DNA of 64,000 nucleotides from Pelagicoccus albus (GTDB lineage: Bacteria; Verrucomicrobiota; Verrucomicrobiia; Opitutales; Opitutaceae), in assembly GCF_014230145.1 (NCBI RefSeq), contig NZ_JACHVC010000006.1:1-64000 (forward strand). The letters run 5' to 3'. Positions 25,855 through 35,952 of this stretch are shown one piece after another. The notes beneath the pieces are model-generated. The model ran no database searches. It saw nothing but the letters and a program-made list of their open reading frames with translations, and was not told the origin of the DNA. The number at the start of each line of letters is the position of its first letter. Positions within the stretch are counted from its first letter, which is position 1. The position numbers and the translations under genes are program-made.

Positions 25855-27132
25855 ATGCTCCAACCCTCTTGTTACCCCATGCTGAAAAATCCCCGAACCC
25901 AATCCGTGGAGGAATTCCACGGGCCATATGGACCCTACCAAGTCAGCGAGCTCGTACTGCAAAAGATCTGGCTCGAGCAGGCTTTCGACACGGAGCGTTT
26001 GACCGACGATCGCGGTCGTTCAATTCGCGTTGTCCATCCGGGAACTTGGAATCGCCTTGAGGGGCCTGACTTCAAAGGGGCGATTCTGGAAGTGGAAGGC
26101 GAGGAGCAGCGGGGCGACGTGGAAGTTCATTTTTCCCAATCCGATTGGAAAGCCCACGGACATCACGAGGATGGCGCGTACGAAGACGTGATTCTGCATA
26201 TCTTGTATCATAATCCTCCTAATTCGAGTTCGGTAGCTGAGGACCGCCTCGGGCGTCGGCTACCTTTTGTCTGTTTGCTGCCTCTGCTCTGGTACTCGCT
26301 CGAAGAGTACGCCGGGGAAGATTCCTTGATCGCCTCAACGGGCGTGGATTTGCGACCCGAGGTTGAGAGCCTTTTGCGTTTTGATTTGGAGATTCGAAAA
26401 CAAAGGCTGGTCGAGTTCGCTCGCAGGCGGTGGGAGATGAAATGCCATTACGCGGCGCTTCGCATTGAACAGCTCGGCTGGGTATCAGCCTGCCATCAAA
26501 CTGCCTTGGAGGTAATGGGCTACGCTCGAAATCGCGCTCCGATGCTGCGGATCGCCGAGCGGTACCCCTTGCGGCGTTTCATAGGCGAATCGCCCTCGGT
26601 GGAGGATCTGCTATTGGCCGGAGGGGAGGGGTGGCGTTTGGGAGGTTGTCGCCCGGCGAACCAGCCGCGTCTCCGCCTCAAGCAATATTCGGACATGGTG
26701 ACTGCGAGGGGATGTTGGCCGGCCTTGCTGCGAGAAGAATTCGATTTCGGTGAACTCAGCACAGCATCGCCTTTGAAAGAGGATTGGGGCACTGCAGTCG
26801 CTAGGTCTGACTTGGGTGTGGCTGAGATGCGGAATCGTTTCAAAGGGGACGTTTTTGGTAAGCGTCTAGTGGGGGCCAAGGCTGACACCTTGGTTTGCGA
26901 TGGGCTTTTGCCGCTTCTTTCAGCTGGCAGGGGGCTTAAGCTATTTCCGCTCTGGTTTCATTGGAACGCCGGAAATGGTCCGGCTTCGACCTCGGAAGCC
27001 CTGCGTGTCCTGCAAGTGCTAGAGCCGCGCCGCGTTCCCATGAGCAATGGATGGCTGCAAGGGATATTAGGGATGAAAAACGAGGAATTCAGGGGAGCTT
27101 CAGGCTCCGGCCGCTTCCAAGCACACGCTTGA
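25855..27132 (+). CDS. DUF2851 family protein
   Basis: 425 residues. The N-terminal signature matches DUF2851: ESVEEFHGPYGPYQVSE-like start, VVHPGTWNRLEGPDFKGAIL, GDVEVHFSQSDWKAHGHH and VILHILYHNPP. The family occurs mainly in Bacteroidetes and Verrucomicrobia; its function is unknown, with a possible nucleic-acid-linked role because it recurs near translation or repair genes. The frame also opens with a TTG one codon earlier, but the ATG is better. The gene is directly upstream of nusA and separated from it by a terminator. Confidence 0.82.
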   Translation: MLQPSCYPMLKNPRTQSVEEFHGPYGPYQVSELVLQKIWLEQAFDTERLTDDRGRSIRVVHPGTWNRLEGPDFKGAILEVEGEEQRGDVEVHFSQSDWKAHGHHEDGAYEDVILHILYHNPPNSSSVAEDRLGRRLPFVCLLPLLWYSLEEYAGEDSLIASTGVDLRPEVESLLRFDLEIRKQRLVEFARRRWEMKCHYAALRIEQLGWVSACHQTALEVMGYARNRAPMLRIAERYPLRRFIGESPSVEDLLLAGGEGWRLGGCRPANQPRLRLKQYSDMVTARGCWPALLREEFDFGELSTASPLKEDWGTAVARSDLGVAEMRNRFKGDVFGKRLVGAKADTLVCDGLLPLLSAGRGLKLFPLWFHWNAGNGPASTSEALRVLQVLEPRRVPMSNGWLQGILGMKNEEFRGASGSGRFQAHA

Positions 27133-27186
27133 CTTTCTGCAGGACGGGAAATTTAGTTCCCGCTTCACAATTTCAATTATCTTTTG

Positions 27187-27215
27187 AAAGTGGGTCGTCG
27201 ACCCGCTTTTTTTTT
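27187..27215 (+). terminator. Strong intrinsic terminator in the nusA leader
   Basis: GTGGGTC at 27190-27196 pairs with GACCCGC at 27200-27206 (one G-T pair) around a 3-base loop. Three A-T pairs extend the stem, and nine T residues follow at 27207-27215. It ends only 22 bases before the nusA start codon at 27238. It can be the terminator of the DUF2851 gene or a read-through attenuator of the nusA operon. A second hairpin, CGGGAA-ATTTAG-TTCCCG, lies at 27144-27161. Confidence 0.85.
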
Positions 27216-27237
27216 CAAATACGCACCAACTTCTAAG

Positions 27238-28497
27238 ATGAGCAGCGAAATTCTTTCAGTCCTTGAGTACATGGAAAAGGAGAAGGGGATCGGTCGTGAA
27301 GACATGATCTCCGCCATTATTACGGCCATTAAAAATGCCGCAGCCAAGGGCGTGAACGCTGGTCAAGAGCTCAAGATCACCATCGACCCAAGACACGGTC
27401 GCATGAATGCGTGGGCTCTCTTGGATGTCGTTGACTCCGTGAGTGATCCGAAGACTGAGATCTCCCTCGAAAAGGCCCGCCAGATCGACGACGAGCTCAA
27501 CATCGGTGACGTGTACGAAAAGGAAATCGATCCTGCCTATCTGGGTCGTATCGCAGCCCAGACCGCCCGTCAGGCGATCATGCAGCGCCTTCGCCAGTTC
27601 GAGAAGGAGCGTATCTACGACGACTTCAAGGATCAGGTTGGCGACATTGTAAGTGGTATCGTGCGCCGCCGCGAACGTGGCGACCTGGTGGTCGACCTCG
27701 GCAAGGCGGAAGCCATCATGCCATCCCGCGATCAGGTTCCTGGCGAGGACTATTCTCCGGGAGAGCGTATCCGCTGCTTCTTGCTCAAGATCGAAGCCAC
27801 CAACCGTGGCCCAGAGCTCATCTTAACCCGCTCCAACCCGAAATTCGTTCTTCGTCTCTTCGACTTGGAAGTGACGGAAATCGCCGACGGTACTGTTAAG
27901 ATCGAAGCCTTTTCTCGCGAGCCAGGCTACCGCACCAAGATCGCAGTGAGCTCGACCGACCCGAAGGTCGATCCAGTGGGCGCTTGCGTGGGAGCTCGTG
28001 GAGCTCGAGTCAAGAGCATCGTTCGCGAGCTTGGCGGCGAGAAGATCGATATCATTCGCTACTTCGAAGATCCCAAGGAAATGGCTCTTGAAGCTCTCAA
28101 GCCAGCGGTTCCTCGCAACGTCTACATGGACGAGCGTAACCGCCGTATTTCTATCGAGGTATCAGAAGACGACCTAGCGATCGCTATCGGACGCAAGGGC
28201 CAGAACGCCCGCCTCACCTCAAAACTTGTCGGTTGGAAGATCGACATCATGAAACAAGAGATCAAGGAAGTGAGCATGGAGACCAAGCAAGCGGAAGCTG
28301 CCCAAGGTCTCAACCAGATCGAAGGTATCGATGCTGCTACTGCCGAACGTCTCGTAAACAACGGTTTGATCAGTCCGGAGCTCTTCCTAGATGTCGAGGA
28401 AGAAGACTTGGCGGAAATGGGATTCAGCTCTGAAGAAGCTGCGGACATTCTCGCTAAAGTTAAACAGTTCCTCCAGTCGCAGGGCATTTCCTCTTAA
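27238..28497 (+). CDS. nusA: Transcription termination/antitermination factor NusA
   Basis: 419 residues from the ATG at 27238 (an upstream in-frame start would include leader sequence). The order is N-terminal RNA-polymerase-binding domain (about 1-130), an S1 domain (about 135-200; [26 protein letters not shown]) and two KH domains ([16 protein letters not shown] near 260-275 and [12 protein letters not shown] near 315-325). A C-terminal helix-hairpin-helix-like tail follows ([26 protein letters not shown]). It binds RNA polymerase and modulates pausing and termination. rimP, which usually precedes nusA, is not in this window; infB, rbfA and truB follow as expected. Confidence 0.96.
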   Translation: MSSEILSVLEYMEKEKGIGREDMISAIITAIKNAAAKGVNAGQELKITIDPRHGRMNAWALLDVVDSVSDPKTEISLEKARQIDDELNIGDVYEKEIDPAYLGRIAAQTARQAIMQRLRQFEKERIYDDFKDQVGDIVSGIVRRRERGDLVVDLGKAEAIMPSRDQVPGEDYSPGERIRCFLLKIEATNRGPELILTRSNPKFVLRLFDLEVTEIADGTVKIEAFSREPGYRTKIAVSSTDPKVDPVGACVGARGARVKSIVRELGGEKIDIIRYFEDPKEMALEALKPAVPRNVYMDERNRRISIEVSEDDLAIAIGRKGQNARLTSKLVGWKIDIMKQEIKEVSMETKQAEAAQGLNQIEGIDAATAERLVNNGLISPELFLDVEEEDLAEMGFSSEEAADILAKVKQFLQSQGISS

Positions 28498-28559
28498 TCA
28501 GCGTCTAACCGATCAATACCCATTTTTCCCACAGCTAAAAGCGACACAAACTTTCCTGC

Positions 28560-31064
28560 ATGAGCGTTAGAATCTACCAGTTGTCCAAAGAAATCGGTCT
28601 GGAAAACGGCGAACTAATCGAGTTGCTGCGCGAGCGCGGCTTCGAGGTTAAGAGCGCGTCCAGCACGGTCGACAACATATCGGCCGAATCCCTACGAGAG
28701 GAGTTCGCCAACAATTCCTCTGCAAGCGAGAGCGAATCGACTGAGTCAGCCGCCTCCGACGAGGCGAAAGAAGAGGCAGCCCCACCGCCACCTCCATCCG
28801 CGCCGGACGTAGCTTCTTTTGTCCGTAGCCCAGACGACATCGCGAAAGAGAAGGAAGAGGCCCGCAAAGCCGCAGCCGCAGCTGCTGCCGCTCCAAAACC
28901 TGTAGCACCTCCTCCTCCGCCAGTGGCAGCTCCAAAGCCTGCCGCTCCGGCCCCCGCAGCACCTCCTCCTATGGCTCCACCGAGCGGCCCGGGTCGTATA
29001 GGTCCGCCTCCAGTGCGACCTGCTCCGGCTTCGGCGCCGAAGCCAATGGCTCCGCCGCCAGTTAATCCAGGTGTGCGTCCACCTCCGGGCATTCCACCCG
29101 TCAAGCCGGCCGCGTCTGCGCCAGCACCGAAGCCAGCTTCTCCTGCTCCCGCAGCCCCATCTCCTGCAGGACCGCCACCACCTCCGGCTCCAAGGCCAAT
29201 GGGGGCTCCCAAGGCGCCTGCTGGACCAGGAACCGTTGCTCCACCTTCCGCCGGCAAGGCAGCCGGCGCTCCTGCCGATTCGGACGAGATCAAGCAGATC
29301 ACTCTCAAGCCTCCAATCGTTGTTCGCGATTTCGCCATCGAGCTCGGCGTAAAGCCTTTCAAGCTGATTTCCGAGCTGATGGAGATGGGCATTTTCGCTT
29401 CCATCAACCAAAGCCTGGAAGAGGAAGTAGCTAGCAACCTAGCGGCCAAGCACGGCTTCCTTCTCGAGATCCGTCACCGCGGCGAGGGGAACAAGGCTAA
29501 GAAAAAGAAAAAGGCCGAACCCGTCGACGAAGAGGCCCTCATGGAACACCGTCCGCCGGTGGTCTGTATCATGGGACACGTTGACCACGGAAAGACTTCC
29601 TTGCTGGACTACATCCGCAAAGCGAATGTCACCAAGGGCGAAGCGGGTGGTATCACTCAGCACATCGGCGCTTACCAGATCACCCACAACGACGAGAAAA
29701 TCACCTTCCTCGACACGCCGGGTCACGAAGCTTTCAACTCCATGCGCGCTCGCGGAGCGGACGTCACTGATATCGCTATCCTAGTGGTTGCGGCTGACGA
29801 CGGTTTCAAACCGCAGACGGATGAAGCTTTGAAGTTTATCCAGAAGTCTGGCGTGCAGCCGATTGTGGCGATCAATAAGATCGACACCAAGGGTGCCAAC
29901 GTGGATCGCGTGAAGCAGCAAATGCAAGAACGCGGAATCGCCTCCGAAGATTGGGGCGGTCAGACGATTTGCGTGGAAGTTTCCGCTTTGCAAGGGACTG
30001 GCGTCGAAGATCTGTTGGACATGGTTCTGCTCCAAGCGGAAGTCCTCGAGCTCAAGGCCAACCCAAAGAAGCAATCTTCCGGTGTTGTCATCGAAGCCTC
30101 GGTGGAAATCGGCCGTGGCCCAACCGCGACCGTTATCGTACAATCCGGTACTCTCAAGGTAGGCGACGCTCTCGTGTGCGGCGCTAGCTCCACCAAGGTG
30201 AAGGCCATGCTAAACGAGGATGGAAAGCAAGTGAAGGTGGCTCCTCCTGCCACTCCAGTGCGTGTCATTGGCTGGTCTAGCACTCCGGATTGCGGTAGCA
30301 TTTACGAAACCGTCAAGAACGAGAAAGTTGCCAAGTCCAAGGCGGCTGAGAATGAGATCGAAATCAAAGCCGAGCTTGCTGCTTTGGAAGAAGAGGCGAC
30401 TGCTGGCATGACTCCTCAGGAGAAACTGTTCGCAGCGATTGCCAAGACTCAGAAGAAAACACTTCGACTCATCGTCAAGGCAGACGCATTCGGTTCTCTG
30501 GAAGCTATTTGCCAAGCCCTTACTTCTATTACCAGCGAGAAGGTTGCCCTCGAAATCATCGGCAAAGGCGTCGGTGTCATCAACAAGAGCGACGTCGAAA
30601 AGGCAGCTGCCGGCGATGCGGAAATCATTGGTTTCAACGTTCGCTCGGACAATGGAGTTGCTGCGGTTGCGAAGCACAAGACCGTTAAGATCTCGACCTT
30701 CCAAATCATTTACGAGCTAGTCGATCGAGTTCGCGAGGACATGATCGAGATGCTCGACCCAGAGTTCCGCGAGAACAAGATCGGTGCCGCGGAAGTTCGT
30801 GCGGTTTTCCCAATCGCCAAGGGATTCGTGGCCGGCTGTTTGGTTACCGAAGGTCGTGTGTCGCATGGAGCGAACGCTCGCGTTCTTCGTCGCAACGCTG
30901 TCAAGCACGACAGCAAGGTTCTCACGCTTCGCCGCGTAAAGGACGATGTGAAGGAAGTGCGTGCCGGTACGGAGTGTGGTATTCAGATCGAGAAGTTCAA
31001 CGACTACAAGCCGGGCGACGTTATCGAAATCTACGAAGTTCACGAAGTACGAGCAGCTCTCTAG
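28560..31064 (+). CDS. infB: Translation initiation factor IF-2
   Basis: 834 residues. The N-terminal IF2-N segment (about 1-50; [29 protein letters not shown]) is followed by a long, low-complexity Pro/Ala-rich linker (about 75-245). A second IF2-N repeat (about 255-305) precedes the GTPase domain, with [13 protein letters not shown], switch DTPGHEAF and NKID motifs at about 335-440. The C-terminal domains that bind fMet-tRNA complete a normal-length factor. The linker is the main length variable in this family. It is co-oriented with nusA (62 bp gap) and followed by a REP-like element and rbfA. Confidence 0.97.
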   Translation: MSVRIYQLSKEIGLENGELIELLRERGFEVKSASSTVDNISAESLREEFANNSSASESESTESAASDEAKEEAAPPPPPSAPDVASFVRSPDDIAKEKEEARKAAAAAAAAPKPVAPPPPPVAAPKPAAPAPAAPPPMAPPSGPGRIGPPPVRPAPASAPKPMAPPPVNPGVRPPPGIPPVKPAASAPAPKPASPAPAAPSPAGPPPPPAPRPMGAPKAPAGPGTVAPPSAGKAAGAPADSDEIKQITLKPPIVVRDFAIELGVKPFKLISELMEMGIFASINQSLEEEVASNLAAKHGFLLEIRHRGEGNKAKKKKKAEPVDEEALMEHRPPVVCIMGHVDHGKTSLLDYIRKANVTKGEAGGITQHIGAYQITHNDEKITFLDTPGHEAFNSMRARGADVTDIAILVVAADDGFKPQTDEALKFIQKSGVQPIVAINKIDTKGANVDRVKQQMQERGIASEDWGGQTICVEVSALQGTGVEDLLDMVLLQAEVLELKANPKKQSSGVVIEASVEIGRGPTATVIVQSGTLKVGDALVCGASSTKVKAMLNEDGKQVKVAPPATPVRVIGWSSTPDCGSIYETVKNEKVAKSKAAENEIEIKAELAALEEEATAGMTPQEKLFAAIAKTQKKTLRLIVKADAFGSLEAICQALTSITSEKVALEIIGKGVGVINKSDVEKAAAGDAEIIGFNVRSDNGVAAVAKHKTVKISTFQIIYELVDRVREDMIEMLDPEFRENKIGAAEVRAVFPIAKGFVAGCLVTEGRVSHGANARVLRRNAVKHDSKVLTLRRVKDDVKEVRAGTECGIQIEKFNDYKPGDVIEIYEVHEVRAAL

Positions 31065-31088
31065 CTTTAACCCTCTCCCAATCTTAAC

Positions 31089-31150
31089 GGAGCGATCTCG
31101 GTCGCGAAGACTCTTTATCTTAAAAGCTGATTCGCGACCGAGGTCGCTCC
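31089..31150. repeat. REP-like inverted pair (REPIN-type element) between infB and rbfA
   Basis: Two 20-base arms, 31089-31108 and 31131-31150, are inverted copies with one mismatch, 22 bases apart. Each arm is itself a hairpin, GCGACC-TC-GGTCGC in the better copy. The GGAGCGACCTCGGTCGCG pattern recalls the Pseudomonas REP sequence, which is mobilised by RAYT transposases. The downstream tail, TACTTTTTTA, could let the structure act also as a terminator. No second copy is visible in the window, and no RAYT gene. Confidence 0.7.
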
Positions 31151-31165
31151 TACTTTTTTAGTCCC

Positions 31166-31546
31166 ATGAGCAAGCGAAAAGTCAGAGTCGGAGAATTGGT
31201 AAAACGCGAGATCAGCGATATCCTTCATACCCGTTTCAAAAACGAAGCGGTCACGATTACGATTACTGAAGTAGACGTGTCTCCTGACAATAAGAACGCT
31301 TTGGTTTTGTATTCAGTATTTGAAACCAAGACTTACGACCGCCGCAAGGCGCAGCAGTTCTTTCGGAAAAATGGATACATGTTTGGACGCGAATTGAGCA
31401 AGCGGATCATCCTCAAGAATTTGCCGGTGCTGACGTTCGCCTTCGATGAGAAGAATCAGGCTGCGACCAAGGTGAACGAGTTGATCGACGAATTGCAGAT
31501 CCCTGAAGGAGGGGCTGCCGATTCCACGAGTCCGGAAGGGAAGTAA
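31166..31546 (+). CDS. rbfA: Ribosome-binding factor A
   Basis: 126 residues, normal length, KH-like fold with the family start (RVGELVKREISDIL) and TITEVDVSPDNKNALVLYSVF. It assists 16S rRNA maturation and 30S assembly. The REP-like element separates it from infB, but the order infB-rbfA-DHH-truB-ribF is the common one and the genes downstream are tightly spaced (2, 10 and 14 bases), so they are likely cotranscribed. Confidence 0.94.
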   Translation: MSKRKVRVGELVKREISDILHTRFKNEAVTITITEVDVSPDNKNALVLYSVFETKTYDRRKAQQFFRKNGYMFGRELSKRIILKNLPVLTFAFDEKNQAATKVNELIDELQIPEGGAADSTSPEGK

Positions 31547-31548
31547 GG

Positions 31549-32556
31549 ATGAGTTACTATCCGAAGTTGGCTGAAAGCTTTAGCGAATTGTTCGCGAGCG
31601 TGGCCAATGATCGCGTTCTTGTCCTTGGCCATGCACGCCCCGATGGGGACTGTATTGGCTCACAACTAGCCCTTACCCGTTTGCTCAGAGCGGAAGGCGT
31701 TGATGCGGTAGCTTACAATGCCGATCCGGTGCCAGAGGCTCTCTCGTTTCTTCTGGGCGACGTTGGTATCGAAAAATTCTCTCGCGAAGCTTTGGATGGG
31801 AGTTCGCTAATCTTTGTCGACTGTGCGGATGAAGCTCGGATAGGGCCGAAGTCGAGTAAGCTCATTTGCGGAGAGAATTTTTTGGGCAATATTGATCACC
31901 ATATTTCGAATACGAATTACGCGCACTTCAACTTGGTTGAATCTGATAGCGCAGCGACCTGCGAAATTTTGGCTGGGCTCGCCTTTGATTTTGGTTGGGA
32001 AGTCGACCCTGTCACCGCCCAATGCCTTTTGACAGGTATCATGACGGATACGGGCCGCTACTCTTATGCGGCCACATCGAGTCGCGTTTTTGATCTTAGC
32101 GCGCGGCTTGTGGAATGTGGCGCGAGGCCGGTAAATACCGCCCAAGCCCTATACGAAAATGAACCGCTTTGTCGGCTCGAACTCCTGCAACGGTTTTTGG
32201 CTACCCTGCGTACAGAGAGTGATGGAAAGGTTGGTACTGGGAAATTGTTGCACAAGGACTTTCTGGATACGGGTGCCAAGTACGAGCACACGGAAGGTTT
32301 TGTCGACTACACTCGTTCGCTTCGCGGTGTGAAGGTAGGAGTCTATTTCGAAGAGCGAGAATCAACCGTGAAAGGTAGTTTTCGGGCTGAAACCGCGGAC
32401 TATCGGGTCGATACCTTGGCCCGCGAATTTGGAGGCGGTGGGCATGCTTGCGCGGCAGCCTTTAGCACTGACGAATCGATAGAAGACATAGAGCCGCGAG
32501 TATTGGCTGCAGTGGCAGAACGTATCGGAAAAGTGGAGTCCGATCCAGGCGAATAA
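31549..32556 (+). CDS. nrnA: DHH-family phosphoesterase (NrnA-like nanoRNase / pAp phosphatase)
   Basis: 335 residues. The DHH domain has [12 protein letters not shown] (about 26-37), the DCADE acid motif, and [11 protein letters not shown] (the DHH motif itself near 110). The C-terminal DHHA1 domain ends with the substrate-binding [11 protein letters not shown]. Family members degrade very short RNAs and dephosphorylate 3'-phosphoadenosine 5'-phosphate. It begins two bases after the rbfA stop and is followed by truB, the usual neighbourhood. Confidence 0.9.
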   Translation: MSYYPKLAESFSELFASVANDRVLVLGHARPDGDCIGSQLALTRLLRAEGVDAVAYNADPVPEALSFLLGDVGIEKFSREALDGSSLIFVDCADEARIGPKSSKLICGENFLGNIDHHISNTNYAHFNLVESDSAATCEILAGLAFDFGWEVDPVTAQCLLTGIMTDTGRYSYAATSSRVFDLSARLVECGARPVNTAQALYENEPLCRLELLQRFLATLRTESDGKVGTGKLLHKDFLDTGAKYEHTEGFVDYTRSLRGVKVGVYFEERESTVKGSFRAETADYRVDTLAREFGGGGHACAAAFSTDESIEDIEPRVLAAVAERIGKVESDPGE

Positions 32557-32566
32557 TTTTAGAACG

Positions 32567-33289
32567 ATGGAACAGAAAAGAGATCTTGAAGGCGTATTGC
32601 TAATCGACAAGCCGAAGGGGATGACTTCCCACGACGTAGTGGACCAAGTGCGTCGGAAACTTCGTATGAAGCGTATCGGGCATGCCGGTACACTTGATCC
32701 CATGGCGACAGGCTTGCTTATCATTCTAGTCGGAAAAGCTACCAAGTTGTCCCAGTTTCTAACCAGCTTGGATAAGACCTATTCTGGCACGATCAAGTTG
32801 GGGGAATCCACCAACACGCAAGATGCGGATGGTGAGATCACCACGACTAAGCCTGTTCCGGAGCTAACGCAATTGCAGGCCCAGTTTGCGATGAGTGATT
32901 TCGTGGGCGATCAGTATCAGACGCCACCTATGTTTTCTGCAGTTAAGATAAAGGGTCAACGCCTCTACAAGCTAGCCCGCAAGGGGCAGGAAGTTGAGCG
33001 TGAACCCCGTTTTATCCGTGTATCCAAATTCGAGATCACGCGCTTCGATTTGCCGGAAATCGATTTCACACTGGACTGCTCGAAGGGAACCTATGTTCGG
33101 ACGCTAGCCAACGACTTCGGTGAGAAGCTCGGGTGCGGAGCCCACCTCACGGCGTTACGACGCGATGCCTCTAACGAGTTTGATACTTCTCGCGCCATCC
33201 CTCTCGACGAGTTTAAGGAAATCGAGATTTCCGAAATCGAGAAGCGACTGATTCCTGCCCACGAGGCGATGCCAAACAACCAGCTGTAG
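32567..33289 (+). CDS. truB: tRNA pseudouridine-55 synthase
   Basis: 240 residues, slightly short for the family, as in enzymes lacking the extra C-terminal PUA domain. The catalytic stretch [23 protein letters not shown] carries the conserved Asp, preceded by [20 protein letters not shown]. It converts U55 of the tRNA T-loop to pseudouridine. It sits in the middle of the translation and cofactor operon. Confidence 0.94.
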   Translation: MEQKRDLEGVLLIDKPKGMTSHDVVDQVRRKLRMKRIGHAGTLDPMATGLLIILVGKATKLSQFLTSLDKTYSGTIKLGESTNTQDADGEITTTKPVPELTQLQAQFAMSDFVGDQYQTPPMFSAVKIKGQRLYKLARKGQEVEREPRFIRVSKFEITRFDLPEIDFTLDCSKGTYVRTLANDFGEKLGCGAHLTALRRDASNEFDTSRAIPLDEFKEIEISEIEKRLIPAHEAMPNNQL

Positions 33290-33303
33290 AGCGTACTGTC
33301 GAG

Positions 33304-34260
33304 ATGAGCGAAACGCGCCAGTTCGAGAGTCTTGCTTCGGTCGATTTTGAAAAAGATCGGCCAATACATATTGCAGTTGGTATGTTTGATGGCCTGCACT
33401 TAGGTCATCAGAAGGTTATACAATCTGCTTTGGAAGCGGCTCGGGCAAGCGGCGGTGTTTGTGGAGCTCTCACTTTTTGGCCGCATCCAAGCCGATTGTT
33501 TCGGCCTTCCGATCCGGCCCGCATGATTCTCAGCCCAGAACTGAAGCGGATCGAACTCGCTAAGCTCGGACTTGATTTCATCGTTGAGGAGCCATTTACG
33601 CGAGAATTTGCCGGCATTGAGGCAGAGCGTTTTCTCGCGCATTTGAAGAGTGAGGTGCCCAACCTCGCGTCCGTGCACGCTGGTGAGAACTGGCGATTTG
33701 GAAAAGGACGAAAAGGAGATATGGATGAGCTGGTTCGGCAGGGGATCGAATTAGGCGTATCTGTCGATTCGGTGGATTGTCTCGAGTCTGGATCGGAGCG
33801 GGTGAGCAGTACACGTATCCGAAATCTGCTCACGGAGGGAGCGTTTGAGCACGCAAGTGAACTCTTGGGTTACGACTACTACAGTATCGGAACGGTGACC
33901 CAGGGAAAGCGTATGGGGCGAACCATAGACGCCCCGACTTTGAACCTCCCATTCGAGGGGGACCTGAAGCCGGCATACGGAGTTTATGCCGTTAGCGTAT
34001 CGGATGTGGCTTTGGGCAAGCAGTATCCAGCGGTGGCAAACTTTGGACTGCGCCCAACAGTTGAAATGACCAAGAAGCCTTTGTTGGAGGCGTTTTTGCT
34101 AGCTGAGTGTCCCTTCGATTACGGTCATCGACTCAAGGTTGTCTGGCACAAGTTTCTCCGGCAGGAGCAAAAGTTCAACGGTGTGGCGGAGCTTAAAGAG
34201 CAGATCGCCAAAGACGTGAAAGCGGCAAAAGAGTTTTTTCAGCTAAGAGAAAGCAAGTAG
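33304..34260 (+). CDS. ribF: Bifunctional riboflavin kinase / FAD synthetase
   Basis: 318 residues. The N-terminal nucleotidyltransferase domain shows VGMFDGLHLGHQKVI (about 22-36) and the later RVSSTRIRNLLTEG. The C-terminal flavokinase domain carries GTVTQGKRMGRTIDAPTLNL and AVANFGLRPT. It makes FMN and FAD from riboflavin. Gene order truB-ribF is conserved widely; the 14-bp gap suggests cotranscription. No FMN riboswitch is seen upstream. Confidence 0.95.
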   Translation: MSETRQFESLASVDFEKDRPIHIAVGMFDGLHLGHQKVIQSALEAARASGGVCGALTFWPHPSRLFRPSDPARMILSPELKRIELAKLGLDFIVEEPFTREFAGIEAERFLAHLKSEVPNLASVHAGENWRFGKGRKGDMDELVRQGIELGVSVDSVDCLESGSERVSSTRIRNLLTEGAFEHASELLGYDYYSIGTVTQGKRMGRTIDAPTLNLPFEGDLKPAYGVYAVSVSDVALGKQYPAVANFGLRPTVEMTKKPLLEAFLLAECPFDYGHRLKVVWHKFLRQEQKFNGVAELKEQIAKDVKAAKEFFQLRESK

Positions 34261-34289
34261 CGCCCGGATCCCTCAAATTTCGAACCGAT

Positions 34290-35039
34290 ATGGCCAAGAA
34301 AAAGAGACTCGACGAGATTGTTTTGGAGCGCGGCTTTGCCAGCTCGCGAAGCGAGGCGAAGGCTTTGATCATGACTGGAAAGGTTCGACTGGGAACGGAG
34401 CGATTGACCAAGGCTGGGACCAAGTACGAGGAGGACCTTGCTATCGAAGTCGAGGCGGGCCAGCGATTTGTGGGTCGTGGCGGTGAAAAGCTTCTGGGTT
34501 GGATTGAGCAATTCGGGCTCGCGTTTGAAGGGAGCCACGTGCTTGACGTGGGCGCTTGCACTGGAGGCTTTACAGACTGCGCTCTGCAGCACGGAGCGGA
34601 GAGCGCTACCTGTGTGGATGTAGGCTACGGCCAACTACACATGAAGCTGCGCAATGATGAGCGGGTAACGAATCTCGAAAAAACGAACGCCCGCTACCTA
34701 ACGGCCGAGCTTTTGCCACGTCCCGACTATGACCGTATGGTTATGGATCTCTCCTTTATTTCGCTCAAAACGGTATTGCCCTGCGTTTGGCCTTTTCTGA
34801 GTTCGGGTGGGACTTTGGTGGCTCTCGTCAAACCTCAGTTTGAAGTTGGTAAGGAGATCGCGGACAAGTTTAGAGGCGTGATTCGCGACGAAAAGGCCCG
34901 TGAGAAGGCCATGGAGGATGTGAAGTCCTTCGCTTTAGAAAACCTTGAGGGGGCGGAGTACGTGGGAGAAATGGTATCGCCAATCAAGGGTGGTGACGGA
35001 AACGTGGAGTTCCTTCTGGGGCTGCGAAAGGCCGATTAG
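34290..35039 (+). CDS. TlyA-family rRNA methyltransferase
   Basis: 249 residues with an S4-like RNA-binding N-terminus (RLDEIVLERGFASSRSEAKALIMTGKV, about 5-31) and a class I methyltransferase domain: VLDVGACTGGFTDCALQHGA (about 87-106) and VMDLSFISLKTVLPCVWPFL (about 150-170). TlyA proteins methylate the 2'-hydroxyl of rRNA cytidines and are also described as haemolysin-like; the rRNA role is the better-supported one. It lies between ribF and nadK on the same strand. Confidence 0.9.
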   Translation: MAKKKRLDEIVLERGFASSRSEAKALIMTGKVRLGTERLTKAGTKYEEDLAIEVEAGQRFVGRGGEKLLGWIEQFGLAFEGSHVLDVGACTGGFTDCALQHGAESATCVDVGYGQLHMKLRNDERVTNLEKTNARYLTAELLPRPDYDRMVMDLSFISLKTVLPCVWPFLSSGGTLVALVKPQFEVGKEIADKFRGVIRDEKAREKAMEDVKSFALENLEGAEYVGEMVSPIKGGDGNVEFLLGLRKAD

Positions 35040-35093
35040 GCTTTCGCAATTGAAAAACAGCGGCTTGTCCCTTTGACTCTTCAAAATTCTCTG

Positions 35094-35933
35094 ATGGCGG
35101 AAATCAAGCAGCTAGCGTTTGTCATAAATGGATCCAAAAACGGATCCCGTGAGTTGGTTGAGGTATTGGCCGAAATCGCGGAGGTAAACGGCGTCAAAAC
35201 GAAGTCGATCACTGGTTTTCCCGTACCCCATGGAGCGTTTTCCGATATGGATGCCTGCTGTGTGGTGGGCGGGGATGGAACGTTTCTGAGTGCGGCGGCG
35301 GAGGCTACTCGCTGCCAGATTCCGGTGATTGGGGTAAATCGAGGAACCTTAGGTTTCCTGACCACCTATACTTCGGAAGAGGTAGCAGGCCTTTTCCCTT
35401 CGGTTTTGAAGGGGGAGTTCAAGGCTCAGGAGAGAACTTTGCTCGAGTGCTCCGCTCAAGACAGCCATACCGACCTCGCCCTCAACGACGTGGTGATCAA
35501 AGCGGCCGACTCTAGCCAGATCATCCACATCAACGTATTCGCGGATGACGAATTCGTGACGACGTATGTGTGCGATGGGCTCATCTTCGCGACTCCTACC
35601 GGATCAACCGCTTATACACTCTCTGCAGGTGGGCCACTGATGCATCCTGCGGCGGAAGCCATTTCACTGACGCCGATTTGTCCGCATACTCTGAGCAATC
35701 GATCCATCATTTTCCCGAGTGACAAGAAGCTGCGTATTGAAAACGCCAAGCCGGGTCAGCGATTGTTGGTCGCGCTGGATGGACAAAGAAATCTGAATAT
35801 CTTGGAAGGAAGCTCGCTGTGCGTTTCCGTGTCCGAACATCGGCTCAAGATCGCTCAGAAACTTGACTACTCCCACTTCAATGTTGTGCGCCATAAGTTG
35901 AAGTGGAGCGGCGGATACGCGGGAGAGATTTAG
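35094..35933 (+). CDS. nadK: NAD kinase
   Basis: 279 residues from the ATG at 35094 (a TTG seven codons earlier is unlikely). The family motifs are in view: GGDGTFLSAAAEA (about 54-66), GVNRGTLGFLT, the NDVVIK segment and the strong DGLIFATPTGSTAYTLSAGGP. It phosphorylates NAD to NADP using ATP. The order tlyA-nadK is common in many bacteria, where the two often sit with recN, which is absent here. Confidence 0.94.
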   Translation: MAEIKQLAFVINGSKNGSRELVEVLAEIAEVNGVKTKSITGFPVPHGAFSDMDACCVVGGDGTFLSAAAEATRCQIPVIGVNRGTLGFLTTYTSEEVAGLFPSVLKGEFKAQERTLLECSAQDSHTDLALNDVVIKAADSSQIIHINVFADDEFVTTYVCDGLIFATPTGSTAYTLSAGGPLMHPAAEAISLTPICPHTLSNRSIIFPSDKKLRIENAKPGQRLLVALDGQRNLNILEGSSLCVSVSEHRLKIAQKLDYSHFNVVRHKLKWSGGYAGEI

Positions 35934-35952
35934 GCTAAAGATTAAGGTCGTT

